DNA of 5,232 bases, taken from contig CAYOYC010000033.1 in assembly GCA_964408125.1 (NCBI GenBank), positions 1-5,232 on the forward strand. The letters run 5' to 3'. Origin of the DNA: CABMGO01 sp964408125 (GTDB lineage: Archaea > Nanobdellota > Nanobdellia > Pacearchaeales > GW2011-AR1). Positions 1 to 5,232 of this stretch are shown here, piece by piece. The first letter of the stretch is position 1. Each line of letters opens with the position of its first letter. A program made the position numbers and the translations under genes. The notes below the pieces were generated by a model that did no database searches, had not been told where the DNA came from, and was given only the letters and a program-made list of their open reading frames with translations.

Positions 1-2273
1 TTTAACTTTTCAGGACTGATAAAAACCGTAGAAGATCCTCCGCCTCCTCCACCACCGCCAGAAGAAGGGCTAACTATGGGTGCACTCACAATAAAACTTC
101 TAATAGAGGAATTAGCAACATTTCCTGCCATATCTGTACAATTCACACTCCAACTATAACTACCTGGAGAAAACTCCTGCGCAAAATATTGATAAACAGA
201 AAGATTAGTCACACTAGAATTTGTTAAATTAATCACATCATCAATTATTAAACTACAGTTGCCTATCTCAAAATTGTCAGAAACATTATATTCAAAACTT
301 ATAGATTGACTATTGGAACTATAACTAGTTAAATCACCTGGTAGATTTATTATAATATTTGGAGAAGTAATATCATAAGTTAGACTATAATTATTCTCGG
401 CAAAAACCGACTCAGACTCATTATTTACAGAAAGACAGTTCCAAACGTAGTTATCTTCATAAATAAAACTATAATTAAAGGTTGATATATTTGTCACCCC
501 TGATATATTTTTAGTCTCATTATGGACCAGTTCTGAACTAGAATTCCACAAGTATAGAGTAACATTAGATAAACTAACGTCGCTACGTGTATTAGAAACA
601 CATGTAAAATTCGTATCATTTACGTTTGTATAAGAATTATCTGCAGGAGAAAAAAGACTTGTGCTTATATTATTATTAGTAAACGTAAAATTATTTGCCG
701 CAAAAGCAATATTCCCATTAGCATCACCAGCAAGACAATTCCATTTATAAGAATCACTTGTCAAATTAATAACACTAATTGAAATTTGATTTGAAGCACC
801 GGAAATATTAAGGGTAGTTTGATTAACTATTGAATTAGAAGAATTCCATAAATAAAAAGTCATATTAGATAATTGTAAATCCGTCGCATTACAAGAAAAA
901 CTAATATTCGTACTCTGATTTACAGAATTATTAGAAGGAGAAATAAGCGTTACGTTGGGATCATCTTCATCTAAACTAATAATTGCAGAATAAACATCAA
1001 TTCTAGAAAAATTAAGCCAAGAATAGCCAACATCTTGAACCCTCACACCCGTATTGTTCAAAATTAATTCAATTTGGGCCGGAGTCTTCTCCCTGCTCGT
1101 TAAATCTAAATACTGATTTAAAATAGCAATAGCTCCAGAAACGTGTGGAGTCGCCATAGATGTACCACTAATCTGCTTATACCCACCGTTATACCATGTT
1201 GAATTTATATTATTAGCAGCAACAGCTGAGCTATCCCCACCTGGCGCCAAAAGCATAACTAAACTATTTGTGTTTGCGTAATATGAAATTGTATCATTTT
1301 TATTTGTAGCAGAAACCGGAATTGCACTCGCCACACATGCTGGAGAGGAAATAGCGTTATAATATCCATCATTTCCAGAAGCGATAACCACACTAATATT
1401 CTGCGTAACTGCATTATTTATAAATGAAGCAAGAGAATCTCCATTACAATATCCTTCATCAACATCCCCTCCCAAACTCATACTTATTACAGAAATGTTG
1501 AAAATAGATGCATTATCCACACACCAATCTATACCTCTTGCTATCGCTAAATCCGGACAACTTTGACCACTAGAATCACAAGCTTTTATCATAACTATTT
1601 TTGCTCCCGGAGCGACACCCGTTATACTACCATTTGCTGCGATAATCCCAGCGACATGCGTCCCATGCCCATTATCATCAACTGGATCCGAATCTGAGTT
1701 ATAAAAATCCCATCCACCAATAATCTTACAATTAGAAGATGGATCATTATTTCCGTAACACCCTCCTAGATCAGCATGACTATAGTTAACCCCCGTATCG
1801 ATAACACAAACAGTTTGACCAACTCCCGTTAAATTAAGTTCATCACCTCGCAAAACATGCGTAGAATTAGCTAAAATCAAAGGCACAGAATCCTGAAGCA
1901 TTATATGTCTATTAAGACTAACAACTACATTCTCCGCGCCTAAATCATTTCTCAGATCCTCAAATTCTTGTAAACTAATGTTTGCAAAAACCCCACTCTT
2001 TGAGTTATATTTGATTTTTTCTTTATCTATTTTCAGAATAGCACTTTCTCTACCCTTACCAATAATACCGCGTAAAGCACCTGTATTCTTTTTATCAGAT
2101 ATATCTTTGGTTTTAATAAAAACTTCAACATAATCTCCAAAAATATTATCTTTAGGGGAAACCATCTCTTCTCCCGATCTAGAAAAACGCGAATTGTTTG
2201 CATTTACAAAAAATAATGAAACTAGTACAGATACCAACACAACAATTAATCCAATTACCACTACTCTCTTCAT
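1..2273 (-). CDS. Secreted S8 (subtilisin-like) serine protease with Ig-like repeats, 3' end cut by window edge
   Basis: An exported subtilisin-family endopeptidase; 757 codons are visible without a stop and the C-terminus lies beyond base 1. Residues 1-25 form a signal peptide (KR, then a long hydrophobic run ending VNA). Residues 26 to about 128 look like an inhibitory/chaperone prodomain. The catalytic domain spans about 130-430: Asp159 (VIDTGV), His203 (NGHGTHVAG), oxyanion Asn301 (ASGNDG) and Ser372 (SGTSMATPH) are all intact, so an active enzyme is expected. Eight cysteines in this domain (156, 172, 182, 232, 239, 251, 276, 313) suggest disulfides. Three Ig-like repeats follow (about 441-736), rich in N-x-S/T sequons, then eight glycines (739-746). 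By analogy with such proteins, a membrane or cell-wall anchor may follow the linker, but it is not visible. The ATG at 2273 is chosen because the signal peptide begins there and a TATA box lies 25 bases upstream. The family call is firm; the natural substrate is unknown. Confidence 0.95.
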   Translation of the reverse strand, partial: MKRVVVIGLIVVLVSVLVSLFFVNANNSRFSRSGEEMVSPKDNIFGDYVEVFIKTKDISDKKNTGALRGIIGKGRESAILKIDKEKIKYNSKSGVFANISLQEFEDLRNDLGAENVVVSLNRHIMLQDSVPLILANSTHVLRGDELNLTGVGQTVCVIDTGVNYSHADLGGCYGNNDPSSNCKIIGGWDFYNSDSDPVDDNGHGTHVAGIIAANGSITGVAPGAKIVMIKACDSSGQSCPDLAIARGIDWCVDNASIFNISVISMSLGGDVDEGYCNGDSLASFINNAVTQNISVVIASGNDGYYNAISSPACVASAIPVSATNKNDTISYYANTNSLVMLLAPGGDSSAVAANNINSTWYNGGYKQISGTSMATPHVSGAIAILNQYLDLTSREKTPAQIELILNNTGVRVQDVGYSWLNFSRIDVYSAIISLDEDDPNVTLISPSNNSVNQSTNISFSCNATDLQLSNMTFYLWNSSNSIVNQTTLNISGASNQISISVINLTSDSYKWNCLAGDANGNIAFAANNFTFTNNNISTSLFSPADNSYTNVNDTNFTCVSNTRSDVSLSNVTLYLWNSSSELVHNETKNISGVTNISTFNYSFIYEDNYVWNCLSVNNESESVFAENNYSLTYDITSPNIIINLPGDLTSYSSNSQSISFEYNVSDNFEIGNCSLIIDDVINLTNSSVTNLSVYQYFAQEFSPGSYSWSVNCTDMAGNVANSSIRSFIVSAPIVSPSSGGGGGGGGSSTVFISPEKL
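63..953 (-). repeat. Three tandem Ig-like repeat units within the S8 protease
   Basis: Units of about 96-101 residues start near residues 441, 537 and 637 of the protease. Units 1 and 2 are clearly related: each opens with a (L/F)SP..NS motif, then FSC or FTC, a shared YLWNSS strand, a (N)ISG turn and a closing Y.WNCL. The FxC and WNC cysteines sit where an Ig-type disulfide would be. Unit 3 is diverged (INLPGDLTSYSSNS at the start, SWSVNCTDMAGN near the end). More than 20 N-x-S/T sequons crowd the region, consistent with a glycosylated stalk outside the cell. The role is probably adhesion or spacing of the protease from the surface; that part is inference. Confidence 0.8.
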
Positions 2274-2294
2274 GAAAACTCATGCTAAATTAAA

Positions 2295-2302
2295 TTTATA
2301 AA
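2295..2302 (-). promoter_or_regulatory. TATA box of the S8 protease gene
   Basis: The minus strand reads TTTATAAA here, a strong archaeal TATA element. Its centre is about 25 bases upstream of the protease ATG, the usual TATA-to-transcription-start distance in archaea, so the mRNA probably starts at or next to the ATG and is leaderless. It lies in the 40-base gap after the ABCE1 stop codon, so the protease can be transcribed independently of ABCE1. Confidence 0.65.
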
Positions 2303-2313
2303 ACTACCCAAAA

Positions 2314-4044
2314 TCAAAATTCAGCCCAACGCCCCTCTTCCCTCTGCTTTCTGTCCAGAACACTCCCTTTTTTATTTATTTTTGGTCTCCCAATCTCTTT
2401 GTCTTTCCTTAATGTTATATCTAATTCTTTTAATAGCTCAGATATACCTCTCTCAAAACTAAAAATCTCAGACGAGTTTCCTTCAACCCCTGACTTCCCA
2501 GAAAATAAAATAATAGAATCTGCCAAATAAGACATTAATAAAAGATCATGATCGACAACAAATGCCGTCTTCCCAGTTTGAATCATTATCTCTTTTATCG
2601 CCTTAGCGCATGAAATTCTCTCTTCAACATCCAAATATGCAGAGGGTTCATCTATCAAATAAACATCTGCTTCTTTTGCCAAAGCTCTTGCAATTGAAAA
2701 TCTTTGTAATTCACCACCAGATAAATTTTTAATTTGTTTGTGATGCAAAACCTCCAAGCTGAACATAGACGCTATGTTTTTAGAAATCTTCTCCTTAAAC
2801 ATTACATCCCTAACAGTCTCTTCAGAATTCAAAAATAAATACTGAGGTTTATAAGATATTTTTAAATCCAAATTAAGATTCCTTTTTTTACCATCTACAA
2901 TTACTTCCTCTAACCCCGCAAGACACTTAACGAAACTTGTTTTTCCAGTGCCATTCTTCCCTAAAATTCCTACAACATTATTTTCTTTTATCATGCCAGA
3001 TTTTACATTTAGCTGAAATTTATCAAATTTCTTAGAAAAATCTGGCCACTCTGCTATTTGCCTTCCAGCAACAACTTGATTTTTTGTAAAATTAAAGCTT
3101 AAAGACGAATCTCTTATTCTCAAATTTTCCTCTTTAATGAATCCGTCCAAATAAGAATTAACTCCATTCGTAGAAGATTTAACTCCAGAAACTAAACCAA
3201 AACAACCAGCAGAGCCATAAAATATATTCAAATATTCAGTCAAATAATCTAAAATCAATAAATCATGCTCCACCACAATAACAGTTTTTCCTTCTGCAAT
3301 TTTTCTTATAAATTCAGATACTTTTAATCTTTCAACAATATCTAAAAAAGCAAGAGGCTCATCGAAAAAATATAAATCTGCATCTTTAAGGCAAGATGTA
3401 GCAATTGCAATCTTCTGCAACTCTCCTCCAGATAGTTTACTCAAATTATTTTCAAGTAAATGTTCAATTCCAATTTCTGTAGAAATTTCTTTTATTTTTT
3501 TCTCATCTCCTCTCTGTCTCAATAAATCAATAACTTTTAAGTTGACAGATAAAAACGATAAATTCTGTGGTTTATATGCGACACTCATATTTTTTGAAAG
3601 ACCATCAAAATATTTTCCCAATTCCGTTCCTTTATAAAATTCAGAAACAGTCTTTTTGTTATCTCCTATCTCTCCGAAATTAGGAACCATTTTGCCAGAA
3701 AGAATTTCAACCGCCGTAGTTTTCCCTATCCCATTTCTTCCCAATAATCCGAGCACGCTTCCCTTTTTCGGTAACGGTAAACCATAAAGAGCAAACCCAT
3801 TTTGTCCAAATCTATTAACTAAATCACTCTCCTTAATTGAAGGCAAATTAACTATATCTATCGCTTCGAAAGGGCATCTTTTAACACAAATAGCACAACC
3901 AATACATAACTTCTCATCTATTTTAGCCTTTTCTTCAACCGATACGCATTCTTGTCCTTTTTTGTTTATAGGACAACACTTCATACACTCTTTTGCACAA
4001 AGCAATGGCTTGCATTTCTCCTTCTTTATAATTGCTAGTCTCAT
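2314..4044 (-). CDS. abce1: ABCE1 / RNase L inhibitor (Rli), ribosome-splitting Fe-S ABC ATPase
   Basis: A cytosolic soluble twin-ATPase that splits ribosomes into subunits after termination, with aRF1 or aPelota, for recycling and re-initiation. It has 576 residues, close to the family norm. The N-terminal Fe-S domain carries the cysteines for two [4Fe-4S] clusters: 11, 16, 20, 24 (CKPLLCAKEC, then CCP), 33, and the ferredoxin-like 47, 50, 53, 57 (LCIGCAICVKRCP). NBD1 has Walker A GRNGIGKT (102-109), Q-loop Q160, signature LSGGE (204-208), Walker B/DEP (228-230) and H-loop His260. NBD2 has GKNGTGKT (362-369), LSGGE (441-445), DEP (465-467) and His499. The hinge motifs YLDGFIKEENLRIRD and GRPKINKKGS are characteristic of ABCE1. 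An in-frame TTG at 4053 would add three residues, but the ATG at 4044 gives the family-typical MRLAIIKKEKC start and fits the TATA spacing. One oddity: the NBD1 D-loop reads DEPLAFLD, where the family usually has DEPSSYLD. Confidence 0.98.
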   Translation of the reverse strand: MRLAIIKKEKCKPLLCAKECMKCCPINKKGQECVSVEEKAKIDEKLCIGCAICVKRCPFEAIDIVNLPSIKESDLVNRFGQNGFALYGLPLPKKGSVLGLLGRNGIGKTTAVEILSGKMVPNFGEIGDNKKTVSEFYKGTELGKYFDGLSKNMSVAYKPQNLSFLSVNLKVIDLLRQRGDEKKIKEISTEIGIEHLLENNLSKLSGGELQKIAIATSCLKDADLYFFDEPLAFLDIVERLKVSEFIRKIAEGKTVIVVEHDLLILDYLTEYLNIFYGSAGCFGLVSGVKSSTNGVNSYLDGFIKEENLRIRDSSLSFNFTKNQVVAGRQIAEWPDFSKKFDKFQLNVKSGMIKENNVVGILGKNGTGKTSFVKCLAGLEEVIVDGKKRNLNLDLKISYKPQYLFLNSEETVRDVMFKEKISKNIASMFSLEVLHHKQIKNLSGGELQRFSIARALAKEADVYLIDEPSAYLDVEERISCAKAIKEIMIQTGKTAFVVDHDLLLMSYLADSIILFSGKSGVEGNSSEIFSFERGISELLKELDITLRKDKEIGRPKINKKGSVLDRKQREEGRWAEF

Positions 4045-4066
4045 AAAAATCAATAGAATTAGCCAG

Positions 4067-4073
4067 TTTTAAA
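4067..4073 (-). promoter_or_regulatory. TATA-like box of ABCE1
   Basis: The minus strand reads CTTTAAAAC around this site. The centre is about 26 bases from the ATG at 4044, so a leaderless transcript is likely. From the alternative TTG at 4053 the box would be only about 17 bases away, too close, which supports the ATG. The element lies in the 64-base gap after the zinc-ribbon gene; read-through from that gene is also possible. Confidence 0.5.
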
Positions 4074-4108
4074 GTTAATTATTAGTTTCTTAACAAGAGG
4101 ATATAGGC

Positions 4109-4396
4109 TTATTCCCGCTTCTTCCCACAATGCCCACAGAAAGACTCCTCTCCATCAAAAAACTCATCACACCCGACACACTTAATAGATGTAGGTTTTT
4201 TTTCTAATTTAGAACCACATTGTGGGCAAAAGTTCTTCGTTCCTTCAACGACAAGTCCACAACCAACACATTTTACAGGGTCTATTCTCTTTTCAATAAT
4301 CGGCTTATATCCCGATTTCCCCGAAAGAATTTTACCAAATGCCTCTTCAATAGCAGAAGAATCCTGATATTTCCTTAAATCTATACAACTTCCCAT
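4109..4396 (-). CDS. Tandem (double) zinc-ribbon protein, 95 residues
   Basis: A small, probably cytosolic protein with two zinc ribbons of identical spacing: Cys43-x2-Cys46-x10-Cys57-x2-Cys60 and Cys73-x2-Cys76-x10-Cys87-x2-Cys90. Both share KCVGC at the first knuckle and FC..CG at the second, so they look like an internal duplication. Each should bind one structural Zn2+ (DZR-like). The first 40 residues lack metal ligands apart from Cys4 and contain a probable amphipathic helix (SSAIEEAFGKIL). There is no signal peptide or membrane segment. The ATG at 4396 is fixed by an in-frame TAA at 4403-4405, two codons upstream. The gene ends 64 bases before ABCE1 on the same strand. Double zinc ribbons serve as nucleic-acid or protein-docking modules; a role in translation or RNA binding is suggested only by the neighbour. 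Exact function unknown. Confidence 0.88.
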   Translation of the reverse strand: MGSCIDLRKYQDSSAIEEAFGKILSGKSGYKPIIEKRIDPVKCVGCGLVVEGTKNFCPQCGSKLEKKPTSIKCVGCDEFFDGEESFCGHCGKKRE

Positions 4397-4408
4397 CTTT
4401 TTTTAACA

Positions 4409-4423
4409 CGTTAATGAATAACG
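4409..4423. other. Short inverted repeat in the zinc-ribbon promoter/leader
   Basis: CGTTA and TAACG form perfect 5-base arms around the spacer ATGAA. The element lies between the TATA-like box and the ATG of the zinc-ribbon gene, where a repressor could block transcription start or a small hairpin could form at the 5' end of the mRNA. Arms this short also arise by chance in AT-rich DNA, so this is only a candidate operator. Confidence 0.25.
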
Positions 4424-4430
4424 CACTCCC

Positions 4431-4438
4431 TTTTTAAA
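4431..4438 (-). promoter_or_regulatory. TATA-like box of the zinc-ribbon gene
   Basis: The minus strand reads TTTAAAAA here, centred about 39 bases before the ATG at 4396. That would place transcription start near 4410 and leave a leader of about 14 bases, in which no Shine-Dalgarno sequence is visible. It is the weakest of the promoter assignments. The plus-strand TATA box of the divergent gene is about 60 bases away centre to centre, so the two genes share a compact divergent control region. Confidence 0.4.
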
Positions 4439-4489
4439 CTTTTTTCTTCTAAAGCATATAGATGATTCTAAAAAATTCAAAAACACAAC

Positions 4490-4497
4490 TTTATAAA
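4490..4497 (+). promoter_or_regulatory. TATA box of the 30-residue basic gene
   Basis: The plus strand reads TTTATAAA, the same octamer as in front of the protease. The centre lies about 39 bases before the ATG at 4533, which puts transcription start near 4517-4520 and leaves a short leader that just contains the Shine-Dalgarno site. Finding a good TATA box, a ribosome-binding site and an ORF in correct order is the main support for this small gene. Confidence 0.65.
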
Positions 4498-4517
4498 CCT
4501 CTGAAAAATAAAATAAT

Positions 4518-4523
4518 AAGGAG
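4518..4523 (+). promoter_or_regulatory. Shine-Dalgarno site AAGGAG of the basic microprotein
   Basis: AAGGAG ends nine bases before the ATG at 4533, a good spacing. It is the only clear Shine-Dalgarno sequence before any gene in this window; the neighbours appear leaderless or lack one. It strongly supports translation of the 30-codon frame and fixes its start. Confidence 0.7.
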
Positions 4524-4532
4524 AAAACAAAA

Positions 4533-4625
4533 ATGCCAAAAGGAAAAGTTAGAAGAAAAATAAGAAATAGAAACCCCAAAGCACAAAGAAGAAAAAGGAA
4601 AGAATTAAAATTTATGTATAAGTAA
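4533..4625 (+). CDS. 30-residue, very basic microprotein (possible ribosomal protein)
   Basis: An ATG-to-TAA frame beginning MPKGKVRRKIRN and ending KELKFMYK. Fifteen of its 30 residues are Lys or Arg and only one is acidic (Glu24). It has no cysteine, signal peptide or membrane segment, so a cytosolic nucleic-acid-bound protein is likely, and an rRNA-embedded ribosomal microprotein is the best guess. It has a TATA box, a Shine-Dalgarno site and a T-rich stretch after the stop, so it looks like a single-gene transcription unit. It is divergent from the zinc-ribbon gene and convergent with the pilin gene, with a 15-base gap. It recalls the tiny basic proteins eL41 and eS30: GKVR occurs in eS30, but the PK that follows is spaced differently, and eL41 is normally one unbroken helix without the internal proline seen here (Pro15). 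Neither identity is claimed. Confidence 0.72.
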   Translation: MPKGKVRRKIRNRNPKAQRRKRKELKFMYK

Positions 4626-4630
4626 TACTG

Positions 4631-4640
4631 TTCTTATTTT
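4631..4640 (+). terminator. T-rich stretch after the basic microprotein gene
   Basis: TTCTTATTTT follows the TAA at 4623-4625 by five bases, in the 15-base gap between convergent genes. Archaeal RNA polymerase stops at T-rich tracts on the non-template strand without needing a hairpin, so this may end the microprotein transcript. The tract is short and interrupted, so support is modest. Confidence 0.4.
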
Positions 4641-5144
4641 CTAAGCTGAATTTAAAATCTGAGAAGAATCTATTTTTTCTAAACCGCTACAAGATGCTAT
4701 TTTATTGACAAATACCGAAGGGCAATCCCTTACAGCCCTACCACTTCTTATAACGGCAGCGACCCCTATTTCATCTATACTAGAAATTCCAGTTGAATTT
4801 AGAAAAAACACATTATAGGAATTTGGAGAAATATAAGACTCTTTTGGATAACGAATACTATTCCCATCAGAAGAAACAAAAAATTTAAACCCAGAAACAT
4901 TAACATCTATATTCCCTGTTTTAACCTGCACCACAATTACTTTTTGGACATCATCCCAGCACGTATACCCTTGAGAAACTTCAATGGAAACATCTGCATT
5001 CAAACAGGAATCCGAAGAACCCATCCTATCTCTTATCATAGGCATAATTGCAACCCATATAATACCCATTGCGACAATTGTCAATGCAACCAACATAACT
5101 GTATTTATAACGTCAGACAAACCTCTTTTAACAATCCATTGCAT
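4641..5144 (-). CDS. Archaeal type IV pilin/archaellin-like membrane-anchored protein
   Basis: A 167-residue protein with a class III signal peptide: a short basic leader (MQWIVKRG), then LSDVINTVMLVALTIVAMGI. A prepilin peptidase of the FlaK/EppA/PibD type would be expected to cut after Gly8. The hydrophobic helix (about 12-37) anchors the protein or packs into a pilus core. The remainder (about 38-167) is an extracellular beta-rich domain with four cysteines, 47/62 and 141/152, probably two disulfides, and motifs (QGYTCW, VQVKTGN, VSGFKFF, near-terminal DCPSVF and ASC) that resemble pilin-like proteins common in DPANN archaea. An in-frame GTG at 5165 would add seven residues but would place the start against the TATA box; the ATG at 5144 fits both TATA spacing and leader length. 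It appears alone, without assembly ATPase or platform genes in view, so a filament role is not proven. Confidence 0.85.
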   Translation of the reverse strand: MQWIVKRGLSDVINTVMLVALTIVAMGIIWVAIMPMIRDRMGSSDSCLNADVSIEVSQGYTCWDDVQKVIVVQVKTGNIDVNVSGFKFFVSSDGNSIRYPKESYISPNSYNVFFLNSTGISSIDEIGVAAVIRSGRAVRDCPSVFVNKIASCSGLEKIDSSQILNSA

Positions 5145-5165
5145 ATAAACCAGAATAAAAAACAC

Positions 5166-5173
5166 TATTTAAA
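5166..5173 (-). promoter_or_regulatory. TATA box of the pilin-like gene
   Basis: The minus strand reads TTTAAATA, centred about 25 bases upstream of the ATG at 5144, predicting a leaderless mRNA. It directly abuts the GTG at 5165, which therefore cannot be transcribed from this promoter as a start codon. AAAGT just upstream is a plausible purine-rich BRE-like element. Confidence 0.6.
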
Positions 5174-5180
5174 ACTTTTT

Positions 5181-5209
5181 AAAAAAATAAAAAAGGCAGA
5201 CAAGCTGCC
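5181..5209 (-). terminator. Hairpin plus T-tract terminator for a minus-strand gene right of the window
   Basis: On the minus strand, GGCAG-CTTGT-CTGCC (bases 5209 to 5195) forms a perfect 5-base stem with a 5-base loop and is followed at once by TTTTTTATTTTTTT (5194 to 5181). It would end a transcript coming from beyond base 5232, just upstream of the pilin promoter. The T-tract alone suffices as an archaeal terminator; the hairpin resembles a bacterial intrinsic terminator and could instead stabilise the RNA 3' end. Bases 5210-5232 contain minus-strand stops in all three frames and cannot be assigned to a gene. Confidence 0.55.
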
Positions 5210-5232
5210 ATAAACTAATTATTTACCACAAC

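Noticed and set aside
36..59. GC-rich triplet run near the left edge as a DNA repeat or regulatory element
   Set aside because: On the minus strand it encodes eight consecutive glycines in frame within the protease linker, with mixed GGA, GGT and GGC codons, so it is a protein feature and not a simple DNA repeat.
2281..2283. ATG at 2283 (minus strand) as an alternative protease start
   Set aside because: It is out of frame with the protease and does not lead into the signal peptide.
4045..4053. TTG at 4053 as the ABCE1 start
   Set aside because: It adds only three residues (MIF), departs from the family-typical start and is only about 17 bases from the TATA-like box. The ATG at 4044 is preferred.
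4459..4504. Possible C/D box small RNA (GATGAT-like C box at about 4461-4466, CTGA at 4501-4504)
   Set aside because: The C box does not match RUGAUGA, no C'/D' pair or terminal stem is visible, and the CTGA overlaps the promoter of the basic gene just after its TATA box. Chance is the simpler explanation.
5145..5165. GTG at 5165 as the pilin start
   Set aside because: The codon abuts the TATA element at 5166-5173 and would make the class III leader unusually long and hydrophobic. The ATG at 5144 fits both criteria.
4944..5213. An 89-codon plus-strand open frame
   Set aside because: It lies antisense to the pilin-like gene and crosses its promoter and the upstream terminator. The translation is His/Asn/Ile-rich without any domain, and no promoter or ribosome-binding site precedes it. 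It is a shadow of the minus-strand gene.

Overview
The window looks like a piece of an AT-rich archaeal genome, most likely a DPANN lineage of the Pacearchaeota/Woesearchaeota kind. This is inferred from four things: an ABCE1 (RNase L inhibitor) protein, which is found only in archaea and eukaryotes; archaeal TATA boxes in place of -35/-10 promoters; a membrane-anchored archaellin/pilin-like protein with a class III signal peptide; and a secreted subtilisin with Ig-like repeats of a style common in those lineages. No mobile element, CRISPR array, tRNA or rRNA was seen.

Layout, left to right. (1) 1-2273, minus strand: a secreted S8 (subtilisin-like) protease, open at its C-terminal end because the gene runs off the left edge. 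It has a signal peptide, prodomain, complete catalytic tetrad, three Ig-like repeats and an eight-glycine linker. (2) 2314-4044, minus strand: ABCE1, the ribosome-splitting ATPase, complete. (3) 4109-4396, minus strand: a 95-residue tandem zinc-ribbon protein. (4) 4397-4532: a 136-base divergent promoter region. (5) 4533-4625, plus strand: a 30-residue, very basic microprotein with its own TATA box and a Shine-Dalgarno site, easily missed by gene callers. (6) 4641-5144, minus strand: a pilin/archaellin-like membrane-anchored protein. (7) 5181-5209: a hairpin plus T-tract that would terminate a minus-strand transcript entering from the right. The last 23 bases are too short to assign. No gene-free stretch exceeds 300 bases.

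The genes do not form one tight operon. Each minus-strand gene has its own TATA-like box. For the protease, ABCE1 and the pilin the box centre lies about 25 bases before the ATG, so these mRNAs are probably leaderless. The zinc-ribbon gene and the basic microprotein have boxes about 39 bases upstream, which would leave a leader of about 14 bases; only the microprotein shows a clear Shine-Dalgarno sequence. This spacing also decides two starts: ABCE1 begins at the ATG at 4044 rather than the upstream TTG, and the pilin at the ATG at 5144 rather than the upstream GTG.

There are two functional themes. ABCE1 is translation machinery; the zinc-ribbon protein beside it and the ribosomal-protein-like microprotein may be too, but that is inference. 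The protease and the pilin-like protein are cell-surface or exported products. The most noteworthy item is the 30-residue basic gene; the rest is mostly recognisable.
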